Below, in pieces: positions 24,829 to 33,479 of a stretch of DNA of 37,667 nucleotides. The stretch lies in assembly GCA_014763785.1 (NCBI GenBank), contig JACXUS010000005.1:1-37667 (forward strand). The letters run 5' to 3'. Under the pieces are notes generated by a model. It had not been told where the DNA came from. It did not search any database and was given only the letters and a program-made list of their open reading frames with translations. Position 1 is the stretch's first letter. Every line of letters begins with the position of its first letter. The translations under genes were made by a program, and so were the position numbers. Origin of the DNA: Sphingomonadales bacterium. Lineage in GTDB: Bacteria; Pseudomonadota; Alphaproteobacteria; Rhodobacterales; Rhodobacteraceae.

Positions 24829-26052
24829 ATGCTTTACGCAACCTATCAGTCGCTTGATGATATTTTCGCCCCTTTGCGAACGGCGGCGCTGACGGCTCTG
24901 AATTTCGCGCCGCGCGTCGGCGGCGAGATGGCGGGCCCCTTTGGCGGGATGCTGCGCAGCCATGCGGCGCTGATGGAGATGGTCTCGCGCTTCAAGCTCA
25001 GCCACGAACGCCCCGGCTTTGGCATCCATTCGGTGCGGGTCGAGAACCGCGAGGTGCCGGTCACCGAAGAGGTGGTGCTGGATCTGCCCTATGCCAAACT
25101 GGTGCATTTCAAGCGCGATATCGCCACGGTGCAGCCCAAGGTTCTGGTCACAGCGCCGCTCTCGGGGCATTTCGCGACGCTCTTGGCGGGCACGGTGCGC
25201 ACGCTGCTGCGCGACCATGATGTCTATATCACCGACTGGAAGAACGCCCGCGATGTGCCGCGCGCGGCGGGGCCCTTCGGCGTCGAGGATTATGTGGACT
25301 ATGTGATCCGCTTTCTCGAGCATATCGGGCCGGGCGGCCATGTGCTGGGCGTGTGCCAGCCCTGCGTGCAGACGCTGGCCGCGGTGGCGGTGATGTCGGA
25401 GGATAAGAACCCCGCGACGCCGCGGACGATGACGCTGATGGCGGGGCCGGTCGATGTGCGCGAAAGCCCGACCGCGGTCAATGAGCTGGCCAACGAGAAG
25501 CCGCTGGAATGGTTCGAGAACAATGTGATCTCGACGGTGCCCGCGCGCTATGCGGGGGCCGGGCGCAAGGTCTATCCGGGGTTTGTGCAGCTGACCGCCT
25601 TCATGGCGATGAATATGGATCGCCACCGCGCCCAGCACGAGAAACTGTATCAGCACCTCGCCGCGGGCGAGCTGGCCGAGGCTGACAAAATCAGGCATTT
25701 CTACGATGAATATTTCGCGGTGCTGGACCTGACCGCGGAATTCTATCTGGAGACGATCGAGCGGGTGTTTCAGAACGCCGATCTGGCGCGGGGGGAATTC
25801 ACCTATCGCGGGCGCAAGGTCGATCCGGGCAAGATCCGCAATACGGCCCTGCTGACGGTCGAGGGCGGGCGCGACGATATCTGTGGGCTCGGTCAGACCA
25901 CGGCGGCGCATGATCTGTGCAGCTCGCTGCGCCCGCATCTCAAGCGCCATCACCTGCAGGCCAATGTCGGCCATTATGGCGTGTTCAACGGCGGCAAATG
26001 GGATCGCGAAATCTATCCCGTGGTGCGCAACATGATCCTGTCGATGGAATAG
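24829..26052 (+). CDS. phaZ: Intracellular poly(3-hydroxybutyrate) depolymerase
   Basis: Mobilises stored PHB granules to 3-hydroxybutyrate oligomers. The 407 residues match the intracellular family with alpha/beta-hydrolase fold. At the nucleophile elbow the usual GxSxG is GVCQPCVQ (Cys176), as in the R. eutropha-type enzymes where cysteine is catalytic. Asp in VEGGRDDICGLGQT and His in NVGHYGVFNGGKW complete the triad. Other marks are YITDWKNARDVP and NGGKWDREIYPVV. The ATG follows AAAAGGAAA. The upstream 98 bases contain TGC/GCA-rich sequence but no clear PhaR operator. The gene is single and ends in a hairpin shared with the convergent NYN gene. Confidence 0.94.
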   Translation: MLYATYQSLDDIFAPLRTAALTALNFAPRVGGEMAGPFGGMLRSHAALMEMVSRFKLSHERPGFGIHSVRVENREVPVTEEVVLDLPYAKLVHFKRDIATVQPKVLVTAPLSGHFATLLAGTVRTLLRDHDVYITDWKNARDVPRAAGPFGVEDYVDYVIRFLEHIGPGGHVLGVCQPCVQTLAAVAVMSEDKNPATPRTMTLMAGPVDVRESPTAVNELANEKPLEWFENNVISTVPARYAGAGRKVYPGFVQLTAFMAMNMDRHRAQHEKLYQHLAAGELAEADKIRHFYDEYFAVLDLTAEFYLETIERVFQNADLARGEFTYRGRKVDPGKIRNTALLTVEGGRDDICGLGQTTAAHDLCSSLRPHLKRHHLQANVGHYGVFNGGKWDREIYPVVRNMILSME

Positions 26053-26081
26053 AAAAACGCCGGACCCTTGGGCCCGGCGTT
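26053..26081. terminator. Bidirectional terminator between phaZ and the NYN gene
   Basis: AACGCCGG (26056-26063) pairs with CCGGCGTT (26074-26081); the ten bases between can form three more pairs. Read on the minus strand the stem runs into TTTTT (26057-26053), an excellent intrinsic terminator for the NYN gene. Read on the plus strand it is followed by the weaker TTCCTGTCT for phaZ. Confidence 0.78.
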
Positions 26082-26101
26082 CCTGTCTGCGGCGCCTGCG
26101 C

Positions 26102-26662
26102 TCAGCTGTCGGCGCTGTCGGTGTCGCGCGGCTCGCGCGGCGGGCGGCCAATCACGTCGCGCAGCGCGTCCAGCTCGATGAAATTATCGGCCTGACGGCG
26201 CAGCTCGTCGGCGATCATCGGCGGCTGGCTGCGGATCGTGGATACGACCGACACACGCACGCCCATGCGTTGCAGCGCCTCGACCAGCGGGCGGAAATCG
26301 CCGTCCCCCGAGAACAGCACCGCATGATCCAGCCGCGGCGCGAGTTCCATCGCATTCACCGCCAGCTCGATATCCATATTGCCCTTGACCTTCCGGCGGC
26401 CCATGGAATCGGTGTATTCCTTGGCGGGCTTGGTCACCATCGCATAGCCGTTGTAATGCAGCCAGTCGACCAGCGGGCGGATCGGGGAATATTCCTCGTT
26501 CTCGAGCAGGGCGGTATAATAAAACGCCCGCACGAGTTTGCCGCGCCGTTCGAATTCCTGCCGCAGCAGCTTGTAGTCGATATCGAACCCGAGCGCCTTC
26601 GCGGCCGCGTAGAGGTTCGACCCGTCAATGAACAGCGCAAGCCGTTCGTCCTTGTAAAACAT
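26102..26662 (-). CDS. NYN-domain (LabA/DUF88-like) putative RNase
   Basis: 186 residues forming one PIN-like NYN domain. Acidic residues expected to bind the catalytic metal are Asp13 (ALFIDGSNLY), Asp97 (KGNMDIELAVNAM), and Asp120 and Asp122 (LFSGDGDFRPLVEAL). The C-terminal tail is charged (GRPPREPRDTDSADS). NYN proteins are usually nucleases acting on RNA, but no target is known for this group. The ATG at 26662 follows AAAGGA. The gene is divergent from folK; this NYN/folK/rpoZ neighbourhood is, as I recall, conserved in alphaproteobacteria. Confidence 0.9.
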   Translation of the reverse strand: MFYKDERLALFIDGSNLYAAAKALGFDIDYKLLRQEFERRGKLVRAFYYTALLENEEYSPIRPLVDWLHYNGYAMVTKPAKEYTDSMGRRKVKGNMDIELAVNAMELAPRLDHAVLFSGDGDFRPLVEALQRMGVRVSVVSTIRSQPPMIADELRRQADNFIELDALRDVIGRPPREPRDTDSADS

Positions 26663-26720
26663 CAAAACGTCCTTTCCGCGTGTCCCGCGCGTATCGGGCT
26701 CGTGCGCTGCATGGAGTGGG

Positions 26721-26749
26721 TTGACGCAGACACGGCTTTGCCCAATACG
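26721..26749 (+). promoter_or_regulatory. Possible folK promoter
   Basis: TTGACG (26721-26726; 5 of 6) and AATACG (26744-26749; a poor -10) are 17 bases apart in the NYN-folK gap. Initiation near 26756 would give a leader of about 57 bases. Confidence 0.35.
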
Positions 26750-26812
26750 CCGTCGGGCTGCAATTCCGCCGTCTGACATAGCAACCACGCAGGCACAAGG
26801 ATATTTGTCTTT

Positions 26813-27397
26813 ATGTGCAGTACCAGTTTCCTGGTTGCCCTTGGGGCCAACCTCCCGTCTGCGGCCGGCGGGCCGGCACAGAGCCTCGTGCGCGCGCTGC
26901 AACTTCTGCCGGAAGAGGGCATACAACCTAAGGCTGTGTCAAGGTTCTACGGCTCGCCTGCCTTCCCGCCCGGCAATGGTCCCGATTATGTGAACGCCTG
27001 TGCGGTGGTCAGCGCCGATCTGAGCGCGTCCGAGCTGCTGGCGGCTTTGCACCGGATCGAGGCGGGGCTCGGCCGCGCCCGCAAGGAGCGTTGGGCCGCG
27101 CGGGTGATCGACCTCGATCTGATTGCGGCGGGCGATCAGGTGCTGCCCGATCGGGCGACCCATGCCGCCTGGCGCGCGCTGCCGCTGGAGGATCAGATGA
27201 AGCGCGCCCCCGAGGGGCCCGTGGTGCCGCATCCGCGCATGCACGAACGCGCCTTCGTGCTGATTCCCCTCGCCGAGATTGCGCCCGGCTGGCGTCACCC
27301 GGTGCTGGGCCGGACCGTGGCCGAGCTGGCCGCAGCCCTGCCCGAGGCGGAAAAAGCCGCACTGGAGCCATTTGCCACGCCGTTTGCCGGGGAATGA
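26813..27397 (+). CDS. folK: 6-hydroxymethyl-7,8-dihydropterin pyrophosphokinase (HPPK)
   Basis: Transfers pyrophosphate from ATP to hydroxymethyl-dihydropterin in folate synthesis. The 194 residues contain [10 protein letters not shown] at the start, the paired motifs [20 protein letters not shown] (RW...R..DLDL, with the two Asp binding Mg-ATP) and [20 protein letters not shown]. An in-frame insert, [20 protein letters not shown], lies before the PHPR loop, as in other Rhodobacterales. The ATG at 26813 has AAGGA about 12 bases upstream, a slightly long spacing. The rpoZ promoter begins five bases after its stop. Confidence 0.95.
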   Translation: MCSTSFLVALGANLPSAAGGPAQSLVRALQLLPEEGIQPKAVSRFYGSPAFPPGNGPDYVNACAVVSADLSASELLAALHRIEAGLGRARKERWAARVIDLDLIAAGDQVLPDRATHAAWRALPLEDQMKRAPEGPVVPHPRMHERAFVLIPLAEIAPGWRHPVLGRTVAELAAALPEAEKAALEPFATPFAGE

Positions 27398-27401
27398 GCG
27401 C

Positions 27402-27430
27402 TTGTCAAGCCCCGGCTTTGCCCCTAAATA
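27402..27430 (+). promoter_or_regulatory. Predicted rpoZ-rel promoter
   Basis: TTGTCA (27402-27407) and TAAATA (27425-27430) are separated by exactly 17 bases and lie 39 bases before the rpoZ start. This is the best sigma-70-like promoter in the window and suggests that rpoZ, rel and the following genes are transcribed independently of folK. Confidence 0.62.
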
Positions 27431-27468
27431 GGCGCTTCACACCTCCCAAGTCCTGATTGGAGTTGCCG

Positions 27469-27822
27469 ATGGCCCGCGTGACGGTTGAAGATTGCGTTGA
27501 CAAGGTTCCGAACCGCTTCGAGCTGGTGATGCTCGCAGCGCATCGCGCCCGTGAAGTGGCCGCCGGTGCCGCGCTGACCATCGACCGCGACAACGACAAG
27601 AACCCCGTCGTCGCCCTGCGCGAAATCGCCGAGGAAACCCAGTCGGCCGACGATCTGCGCGAGCGTCTGATCGAGAGCAACCAGACCCAGATCGAGGTTG
27701 ACGAGCCCGAGGACGACGCGATGTCGATGCTGATGTCGGGCGAGATCGACCGCCCGAAAGAAGACGACATGAGCGAAGAGCGCATGCTGCGCGCGCTGAT
27801 GGATGCGCAGGGCCGCGAGTAA
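27469..27822 (+). CDS. rpoZ: RNA polymerase omega subunit
   Basis: Assembly subunit of RNA polymerase that clamps beta-prime. The 117 residues start [20 protein letters not shown] and continue [14 protein letters not shown], the conserved omega core. [12 protein letters not shown] follows, then an acidic tail ([21 protein letters not shown]). The N-terminal MARVT forms part of ppGpp site 1 in E. coli polymerase and is retained. The ATG follows TTGGAG. rel starts 24 bases after its stop, matching the rpoZ-spoT adjacency of E. coli. Confidence 0.97.
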   Translation: MARVTVEDCVDKVPNRFELVMLAAHRAREVAAGAALTIDRDNDKNPVVALREIAEETQSADDLRERLIESNQTQIEVDEPEDDAMSMLMSGEIDRPKEDDMSEERMLRALMDAQGRE

Positions 27823-27846
27823 TCTGAAGGGGGCGGACGGGCGCGA

Positions 27847-29964
27847 ATGATCGACGTCGAAGACCTGATCGCCCTCGTTCGCAATTACAATCCGCGCACC
27901 AATGCCGATCTGATCCGGCGGGCCTATGCCTATGGCATGAAGATGCACGAGGGGCAGTTCCGGCATTCGGGCGAGCCCTATTTCACGCATCCCGTCGCTG
28001 TCGCCGCAATCCTGACGGAGATGCGGCTTGATGATGCGACGATCGTCACCGCGCTGTTGCACGACACGATCGAGGATACCCGCTCGACCTATACCGAGGT
28101 CTCGACGCTCTTTTCGACCGAGATCGCCGAACTGGTCGATGGCGTCACCAAGCTGACCAATCTGCAGCTGTCGTCCAGCGCCAGCAAGCAGGCGGAGAAT
28201 TTCCGCAAGCTGTTCATGGCGATGTCCAAGGATCTGCGGGTGATCCTTGTGAAGCTCGCCGACCGGCTGCACAACATGCGCACGATCAAATCCATGCGCC
28301 CCGAAAAGCAGGCCCAGAAGGCACGCGAGACGATGGAGATCTTCGCGCCGCTCGCCGGCCGGATGGGCATGCAGTGGATGCGCGAGGAGCTTGAGGATCT
28401 GGCCTTCAAGGTCCTGAACCCCGAGGCCCGCGTCTCGATCATCCGCCGCTTCGTCAGCCTGCAAAAGGAATCGGGCGATGTGATCCCGAAGATCAGCGGC
28501 GATATCCGCGCCCTGCTGGAAGAGGCGCAGATCGAGGCCGATGTCTTTGGCCGCGCCAAGCGCCCCTATTCGATCTGGCGCAAGATGGAGGAAAAGCAGC
28601 TCAGTTTTTCGCGTCTGTCGGATATCTACGGCTTTCGGGTCATCACCCGCTCGGAAATGGATTGCTATCGCGTGCTGGGGCTGATCCATCACCGCTGGCG
28701 CGCCGTACCGGGGCGGTTCAAGGATTACATCAGCCAGCCGAAATCGAACGGCTACCGCTCGATCCACACCACCGTTTCGGGGCGGGACGGCAAGCGCGTC
28801 GAGGTGCAGATCCGCACCCGGCAGATGCACGAGGTGGCCGAGGCGGGCGTGGCCGCGCATTGGGCTTACCGCGATGGCGAGCAGACCGAGAACCCCTTCG
28901 CCGTCGATCCGACGACCTGGCTCACCTCGCTCACCGAGCGCTTCGCCGAGGGGGATCACGATGAATTCCTCGAAGCCGTCAAGCTCGAGATGTATTCCGA
29001 CAAGGTCTTCTGCTTCACGCCGAAGGGCGATGTGATCAAGCTGCCCAAGGGGGCGACGCCGATCGACTATGCCTATGCGATCCACACGCGGATCGGGAAC
29101 AGCTGTGTGGGCGCCAAGGTCGATGGCATCCGGGTGCCGCTCTGGACCCGGCTGAAGAACGGCCAGTCGGTCGAGATCATCACCGCCGCCGGTCAGCGCC
29201 CGCAGGCGACCTGGCTCGATATCGTCGAGACCGGGCGCGCCAAGGCCGCGATCCGGAAATCCTTGCGTGAAGAGGACCGCACCCGCTTCGTCAAGCTCGG
29301 CACCGAGCTTGCCCGCGTGGCGTTTGAGCATGTCGGGCGCCGGGTGTCGGACAAGGCGCTGCGCACCGCCGCCAAGGCGATGGGCCTGCCCGACGAGACC
29401 GAATTGCTGGCGCGTCTGGGCAGTGCCGAGATCGCCGCGCGCGAGGTGATCGGCGCGCTTTATCCGGAACTGGCCGCGCAGGGCGCCGAGACGGTCGAAC
29501 CCGCCCGCGCGGTGATCGGGCTCGAGGCCGATCAGAGCTTCCGCCGCGCCGATTGCTGCCAGCCCTTGCCGGGCGAGCGGATCGTGGGCATCACCTATCG
29601 CGGCCAAGGCGTGGTGATCCATGCGATCGACTGCCCGGCGCTTGAGGAGTTCGAGGAACAGCCGGAACGCTGGGTCGATCTGCACTGGTCGAGCGGCCAG
29701 CATCCGCCGGTCTATACCGCCTCGCTGCGGCTGACGATCTCGAACGATGCGGGGGTTCTTGGCCATATCTGCACCCTGATCGGGCAGCAGCGGGCGAATA
29801 TTTCCGATCTGCATTTCCGCGACCGCAAACCGGACTTTTACTCTCTTGTCATAGAGGTCGAGTTACGGGACGCAGAGCATCTGCATGCGCTTCTGACCGC
29901 GCTCGAAGCCGAGACGGATGTGGCACAGGTCGAGCGGCTCAGGGATCTGACGCGCAAGCCCTGA
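27847..29964 (+). CDS. rel: Bifunctional (p)ppGpp synthetase/hydrolase (RelA/SpoT homologue)
   Basis: Makes and degrades the stringent-response alarmone. The 705 residues are in standard order. The HD hydrolase domain (about 25-180) has His48 and His72-Asp73 (ALLHDTIEDT). The synthetase domain (about 230-370) contains RFKD at 290-293, the signature of bifunctional enzymes, in RFKDYISQPKSNGYRSIHTT. A TGS domain (about 385-450) contains VFCFTPKGDVIKLPKGATPI. A middle region includes FRRADCCQPLPGERIVGITY. An ACT domain (about 625-700) ends the protein. It appears to be a long Rsh enzyme with both activities intact. It follows rpoZ closely, so omega and ppGpp supply may be co-regulated. An alternative symbol would be spoT or relA. 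Confidence 0.96.
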   Translation: MIDVEDLIALVRNYNPRTNADLIRRAYAYGMKMHEGQFRHSGEPYFTHPVAVAAILTEMRLDDATIVTALLHDTIEDTRSTYTEVSTLFSTEIAELVDGVTKLTNLQLSSSASKQAENFRKLFMAMSKDLRVILVKLADRLHNMRTIKSMRPEKQAQKARETMEIFAPLAGRMGMQWMREELEDLAFKVLNPEARVSIIRRFVSLQKESGDVIPKISGDIRALLEEAQIEADVFGRAKRPYSIWRKMEEKQLSFSRLSDIYGFRVITRSEMDCYRVLGLIHHRWRAVPGRFKDYISQPKSNGYRSIHTTVSGRDGKRVEVQIRTRQMHEVAEAGVAAHWAYRDGEQTENPFAVDPTTWLTSLTERFAEGDHDEFLEAVKLEMYSDKVFCFTPKGDVIKLPKGATPIDYAYAIHTRIGNSCVGAKVDGIRVPLWTRLKNGQSVEIITAAGQRPQATWLDIVETGRAKAAIRKSLREEDRTRFVKLGTELARVAFEHVGRRVSDKALRTAAKAMGLPDETELLARLGSAEIAAREVIGALYPELAAQGAETVEPARAVIGLEADQSFRRADCCQPLPGERIVGITYRGQGVVIHAIDCPALEEFEEQPERWVDLHWSSGQHPPVYTASLRLTISNDAGVLGHICTLIGQQRANISDLHFRDRKPDFYSLVIEVELRDAEHLHALLTALEAETDVAQVERLRDLTRKP

Positions 29965-29997
29965 GAGACGCGAACGAGGGCGCGAAAGGACGGGGTT

Positions 29998-30666
29998 TTG
30001 GTTTTCAGGCGGCGCGAGAAACGGACGCTCTGGATCGCTACGCGCGAGGCGATCTGGCCGCGGGGCGGCTGGGCGCGGGCGCTGCAATATCTCAAGCATC
30101 GTGTGAACCGTCTGCCTGACCCGCCGCACCGGATCGCACGCGGGATCTTCGCGGGGATCCTCGTGTCCTTCACGCCGCTCTTCGGGCTGCATCTGGGGGC
30201 GGCGGTGGGGCTGGCGTGGCTGATGGGCGGCAATATCGTTGCGGCGCTGATCGGCACGCTGGTCGGCAACCCGCTGACCTTCCCCTTCATCGCGCTGATC
30301 GCGCTCGAGCTCGGCCATCTGATGCTTGGCCATGAGGCCGGTCACCATGTCAGCGGCGTGGGTGAAGCCTTTCTGGCGGCGGGCGCCGACCTCAAGCACA
30401 ATTTCATCGCGATCTTCACCGCCGAGCGCACCGAATGGGCGGGGCTTGGGCAGTTCTTCGATGATGTCTTCTGGCCCTATCTGGTGGGCGGGCTGGTGCC
30501 GGGCATCCTCGTGGGGCTGGTCGGCTATCACGTCACGCTGCCGATCGTCACCGCCTATCAGAACCGCCGCCGCCACCGGCTAAAGGCGCGGCTCGACAAG
30601 ATCCGCGCGCGGCTTGCGGCCAAGCGCGAGGGGCGGGCAGAGCCCGACCCCGGCGAGGCCGACTGA
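29998..30666 (+). CDS. DUF2062 domain membrane protein
   Basis: 222 residues. The start is a TTG at 29998 giving MVFRRREKR, supported by AAAGGA seven bases upstream and by the N-termini I recall for homologues. The DUF2062 core is [20 protein letters not shown] with [20 protein letters not shown] and [15 protein letters not shown]. Three or four membrane helices are likely, including a C-terminal one ([20 protein letters not shown]), then a basic tail ([20 protein letters not shown]). Function is unknown. It lies 33 bases after rel in the same direction. Confidence 0.88.
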   Translation: MVFRRREKRTLWIATREAIWPRGGWARALQYLKHRVNRLPDPPHRIARGIFAGILVSFTPLFGLHLGAAVGLAWLMGGNIVAALIGTLVGNPLTFPFIALIALELGHLMLGHEAGHHVSGVGEAFLAAGADLKHNFIAIFTAERTEWAGLGQFFDDVFWPYLVGGLVPGILVGLVGYHVTLPIVTAYQNRRRHRLKARLDKIRARLAAKREGRAEPDPGEAD

Positions 30667-30728
30667 CGCGCCCCTTTTCCTTGCCAACTCGCTCGGGCAT
30701 AGTCCGCGCGAACCGACCGGAGGATATC

Positions 30729-31472
30729 ATGAGCAAAGCCCTGCGTCTGGGTGTGAACATCGACCACGTCGCGACGCTGCGCAATGCGCGCGGCTCGGCC
30801 TATCCCGACCCGCTGCGCGCGGCGCTCGTGGCGCAGGCGGCGGGCGCCGATGGCATCACCGCGCATCTGCGCGAAGATCGCCGCCATATCCGCGATGCCG
30901 ATATGGCCGCTTTGCGCGAGGGGCTGGCGATCCCGCTCAACTTCGAGATGGCCGCGACGGAAGAGATGCAGCGCATCGCGCTCGCCACGCGCCCGCATGC
31001 CGTCTGCCTTGTGCCGGAAAAGCGCGAGGAGCGCACGACCGAGGGCGGGCTGGATGTGGCGGCAGATGACAACCGCCTTGCCGATTACATCGCGCCCCTG
31101 CGCGAGGCGGGCGCCCGGGTGTCGATGTTCATCGGCCATGACCCGCGCCAGATCGAGGCCTCGGCCCGGATCGGCGCGGGGGTGGTCGAGCTGCACACCG
31201 GGCATTACTGCGATCTGCATTACGAGGGCCGCTTCGAGGAACGCGACATCGAGCTCGAGGCGCTGCGCGCGGGCGCGGCCTATGCGCATTCGCTGGGCCT
31301 CGAGGTGCATGCCGGCCACGGCCTGACCTTCGAGACCGTCACCCCGATCGCCGCGATCCCCGAGGTCCGAGAGCTGAACATCGGCCATTTCCTGATCTCC
31401 GAAGCGGTGTTTCTGGGCCTCGAACCCGCGATCACGCAGATGCGCCATCTGATGGACGCAGCGCGGGGCTAG
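30729..31472 (+). CDS. pdxJ: Pyridoxine 5'-phosphate synthase
   Basis: Condenses 1-deoxyxylulose 5-phosphate with 3-amino-2-oxopropyl phosphate in de novo vitamin B6 synthesis. The 247-residue TIM barrel shows [64 protein letters not shown] and [12 protein letters not shown], all diagnostic. The ATG follows GGAGG at ideal spacing. acpS starts three bases after its stop; the pdxJ-acpS pair is also conserved in E. coli. Confidence 0.97.
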   Translation: MSKALRLGVNIDHVATLRNARGSAYPDPLRAALVAQAAGADGITAHLREDRRHIRDADMAALREGLAIPLNFEMAATEEMQRIALATRPHAVCLVPEKREERTTEGGLDVAADDNRLADYIAPLREAGARVSMFIGHDPRQIEASARIGAGVVELHTGHYCDLHYEGRFEERDIELEALRAGAAYAHSLGLEVHAGHGLTFETVTPIAAIPEVRELNIGHFLISEAVFLGLEPAITQMRHLMDAARG

Positions 31473-31475
31473 GGC

Positions 31476-31904
31476 ATGATCCTCGGGATCGGGTCGGATC
31501 TGTGCAATATCGAGCGGATCGCCAAGGTGCTGGCGCGCCATGGCGACCGCTTTCGCAACCGCGTCTTCACCGAGGTCGAAATCGCCAAGGCCGAGCGCCG
31601 CGCCGATACGCCGGGCACCTATGCCAAGCGCTGGGCGGCCAAGGAGGCCTGCTCCAAGGCGCTGGGCACCGGCCTTGCGATGGGGATTTCGTGGAAGGAT
31701 ATGGCGGTGGCCAACCTGCCCTCGGGGCAGCCGGTGATGCAGCTGACCGGCTGGGCGGCCGAGCGGCTGGCGGCGATGACGCCCGCGGGCCATGAAGCGG
31801 TGGTCCATGTCACCCTGACCGATGATCACCCCTGGGCGCAGGCCTTCGTGGTGATCGAGGCGCGCCCCCTTGCGCCCGCGCCCGGCGCGCTCACTTCTGG
31901 CTGA
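31476..31904 (+). CDS. acpS: Holo-[acyl-carrier-protein] synthase
   Basis: Attaches the 4'-phosphopantetheine arm of CoA to apo-ACP, activating fatty acid synthesis. The 142 residues contain the two Mg-binding motifs: Asp8 ([12 protein letters not shown]) and Glu57 ([17 protein letters not shown]). It carries a short C-terminal extension after VVIEARPL compared with the ~126-residue E. coli enzyme. The ATG is three bases after the pdxJ stop, and the ribosome site GGGGCTAGGG overlaps that stop. Confidence 0.95.
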   Translation: MILGIGSDLCNIERIAKVLARHGDRFRNRVFTEVEIAKAERRADTPGTYAKRWAAKEACSKALGTGLAMGISWKDMAVANLPSGQPVMQLTGWAAERLAAMTPAGHEAVVHVTLTDDHPWAQAFVVIEARPLAPAPGALTSG

Positions 31905-31926
31905 CCGCGGGGCCCTTGCGGCGGCG

Positions 31927-31962
31927 CTTCCTTGACTCGGGCGCGCCTTCGGGCCAAGGAAG
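31927..31962 (+). other. Stem-loop between acpS and lepB
   Basis: CTTCCTTG (31927-31934) and CAAGGAAG (31955-31962) are perfect eight-base inverted arms around a 20-base GC-rich loop, 35 bases before the lepB start. No T tract follows. It could be an attenuator, a processing site (RNase III is encoded just downstream) or chance. Confidence 0.4.
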
Positions 31963-31996
31963 GCGGGATTTCATAACCGAAGGGCAGCGGCAGATC

Positions 31997-32779
31997 ATGG
32001 CGAAGAAATCCGAGGGCGGCCTCGTCGAGACGATCAAGACGATCTTCTGGGCGCTGTTGATCGCAGGCGTCTTCCGCACGCTGTTCTTCCAGCCGTTCTG
32101 GATCCCCTCGGGCTCGATGAAGGACACGCTGCTGATCGGCGATTTCCTCTTCGTCAACAAGATGGCCTATGGCTATTCGCGCTATTCCTGCCCCTTCGCG
32201 GCCTGCCCGATCGAGGGCCGCCTGTTCGGCAGCGAACCCGAGCGCGGCGATGTGGTGGTGTTCCGCCACCCGACCCGCGGCGTCGATTTCATCAAGCGCG
32301 TCGTCGGCCTGCCGGGCGACAAGATCCAGGTGATCAATGGCGTGCTGCAGATCAACGGCACCCCGGTGCAGTTGGCCGATGGTGGCAAGTTCACCGAGGT
32401 GAAGGACCTGCAGGGCCCGCAGGGCCTGATCCCGCGCTGCGAGAACGATCCGGTGGGTCAGGGCGGCACCTGCATCAAGGGCCGCAAGATCGAGACCTTG
32501 CCCAACGGCCGTAGCCATTCGATCCTGAACATCACCGACAATTGGGTGGCCGACAACACGCCGGTCTTCACCGTACCCGCGGGCGAATATTTCTTCATGG
32601 GCGACAACCGCGACAATTCCGAGGACAGCCGCTTTGCCGCCGCCGCCGGGGGCCTTGGCTTCGTGCCCGCGGAATTCCTTGTGGGCCGCGCGGACCGGGT
32701 GATGTTCTCTTCGGCGGGGCGCTCGCTCTTCTTCTTCTGGACGTGGCGGGCCGACCGCTTCTTCAAGGCGATCGAGTAA
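31997..32779 (+). CDS. lepB: Signal peptidase I
   Basis: Cleaves signal peptides of exported proteins at the outer face of the inner membrane. The 260 residues have one N-terminal membrane helix (about 14-32), catalytic Ser40 in [11 protein letters not shown], general-base Lys100 in [15 protein letters not shown], and the late box [14 protein letters not shown]. An extra segment with Cys65 and Cys70 (YSCPFAACP), plus later Cys in [16 protein letters not shown], is typical of alphaproteobacterial forms. The ATG at 31997 gives MAKKSEGG; longer in-frame starts lack support. rnc begins ten bases after the stop. Confidence 0.96.
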   Translation: MAKKSEGGLVETIKTIFWALLIAGVFRTLFFQPFWIPSGSMKDTLLIGDFLFVNKMAYGYSRYSCPFAACPIEGRLFGSEPERGDVVVFRHPTRGVDFIKRVVGLPGDKIQVINGVLQINGTPVQLADGGKFTEVKDLQGPQGLIPRCENDPVGQGGTCIKGRKIETLPNGRSHSILNITDNWVADNTPVFTVPAGEYFFMGDNRDNSEDSRFAAAAGGLGFVPAEFLVGRADRVMFSSAGRSLFFFWTWRADRFFKAIE

Positions 32780-32789
32780 GGGGCGGCGC

Positions 32790-33479
32790 GTGAAGGCGGG
32801 TGCCGATATCGAGGCCTTTCAGACCCGGCTCGGGCATCGCTTCGCGCGGCCCGAACTGCTGATCCGCGCGCTGACGCATTCCTCGATCGGCTCGGCCACG
32901 CGCCCCGACAACCAGCGGCTGGAATTTCTGGGCGACCGGGTGCTGGGGCTGTCGATGGCCGAGGCGCTGTTTCGCGCCGATAAGGCGGCTTCCGAGGGCC
33001 AGCTCGCGCCGCGCTTCAACGCGCTCGTGCGCAAGGAAACCTGCGCCGATGTCGCGCGCCAGATCGACCTTGGCGCGGTGCTGAAGCTCGGCCGGTCGGA
33101 AATGATGTCGGGCGGGCGCCGCAAGGAAGCGCTGCTTGGCGACGCGATGGAGGCGGTGATCGCCGCGGTCTATCTCGATGCGGGTTTCGAGACCGCGCGC
33201 AAACTTGTGCTGGACCTTTGGGGCGCGCGGATCGACCATGTCGAGGACGACGCCCGCGATGCCAAGACCGCATTGCAGGAATGGGCGCAGGCGCGCGGCT
33301 TGCCGCCCCCGAAATACGAGACGCTCTCGCGCGAGGGGCCGGACCATGCGCCGGTCTTCCGCATCGCCGCGCGTCTGGAGAATGGCGCCGCCGAAGAGGC
33401 GAGCGCAGGATCGAAACGCAATGCCGAGCAGGCCGCCGCCAAGGCCCTGCTCGCGCGGCTGGAGGCAGGCCATGACTGA
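32790..33479 (+). CDS. rnc: Ribonuclease III
   Basis: Cuts double-stranded RNA: rRNA precursors, mRNAs and sRNA duplexes. The 229 residues contain the signature [12 protein letters not shown] with Glu45 and Asp49, and the second metal motif [14 protein letters not shown] with Asp118 and Glu121, offset by four from E. coli. The C-terminal double-stranded-RNA-binding domain starts near 157 ([20 protein letters not shown]) and ends [15 protein letters not shown]. The start is GTG at 32790 with AAGGGG upstream. Its last eight bases overlap the era start, as in many bacteria where rnc and era are coupled. Confidence 0.96.
   Translation: MKAGADIEAFQTRLGHRFARPELLIRALTHSSIGSATRPDNQRLEFLGDRVLGLSMAEALFRADKAASEGQLAPRFNALVRKETCADVARQIDLGAVLKLGRSEMMSGGRRKEALLGDAMEAVIAAVYLDAGFETARKLVLDLWGARIDHVEDDARDAKTALQEWAQARGLPPPKYETLSREGPDHAPVFRIAARLENGAAEEASAGSKRNAEQAAAKALLARLEAGHD

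Noticed and set aside
27424-29814. 796-codon open frame opposite rpoZ and rel
   Set aside because: Shadow of two highly conserved genes on the other strand.
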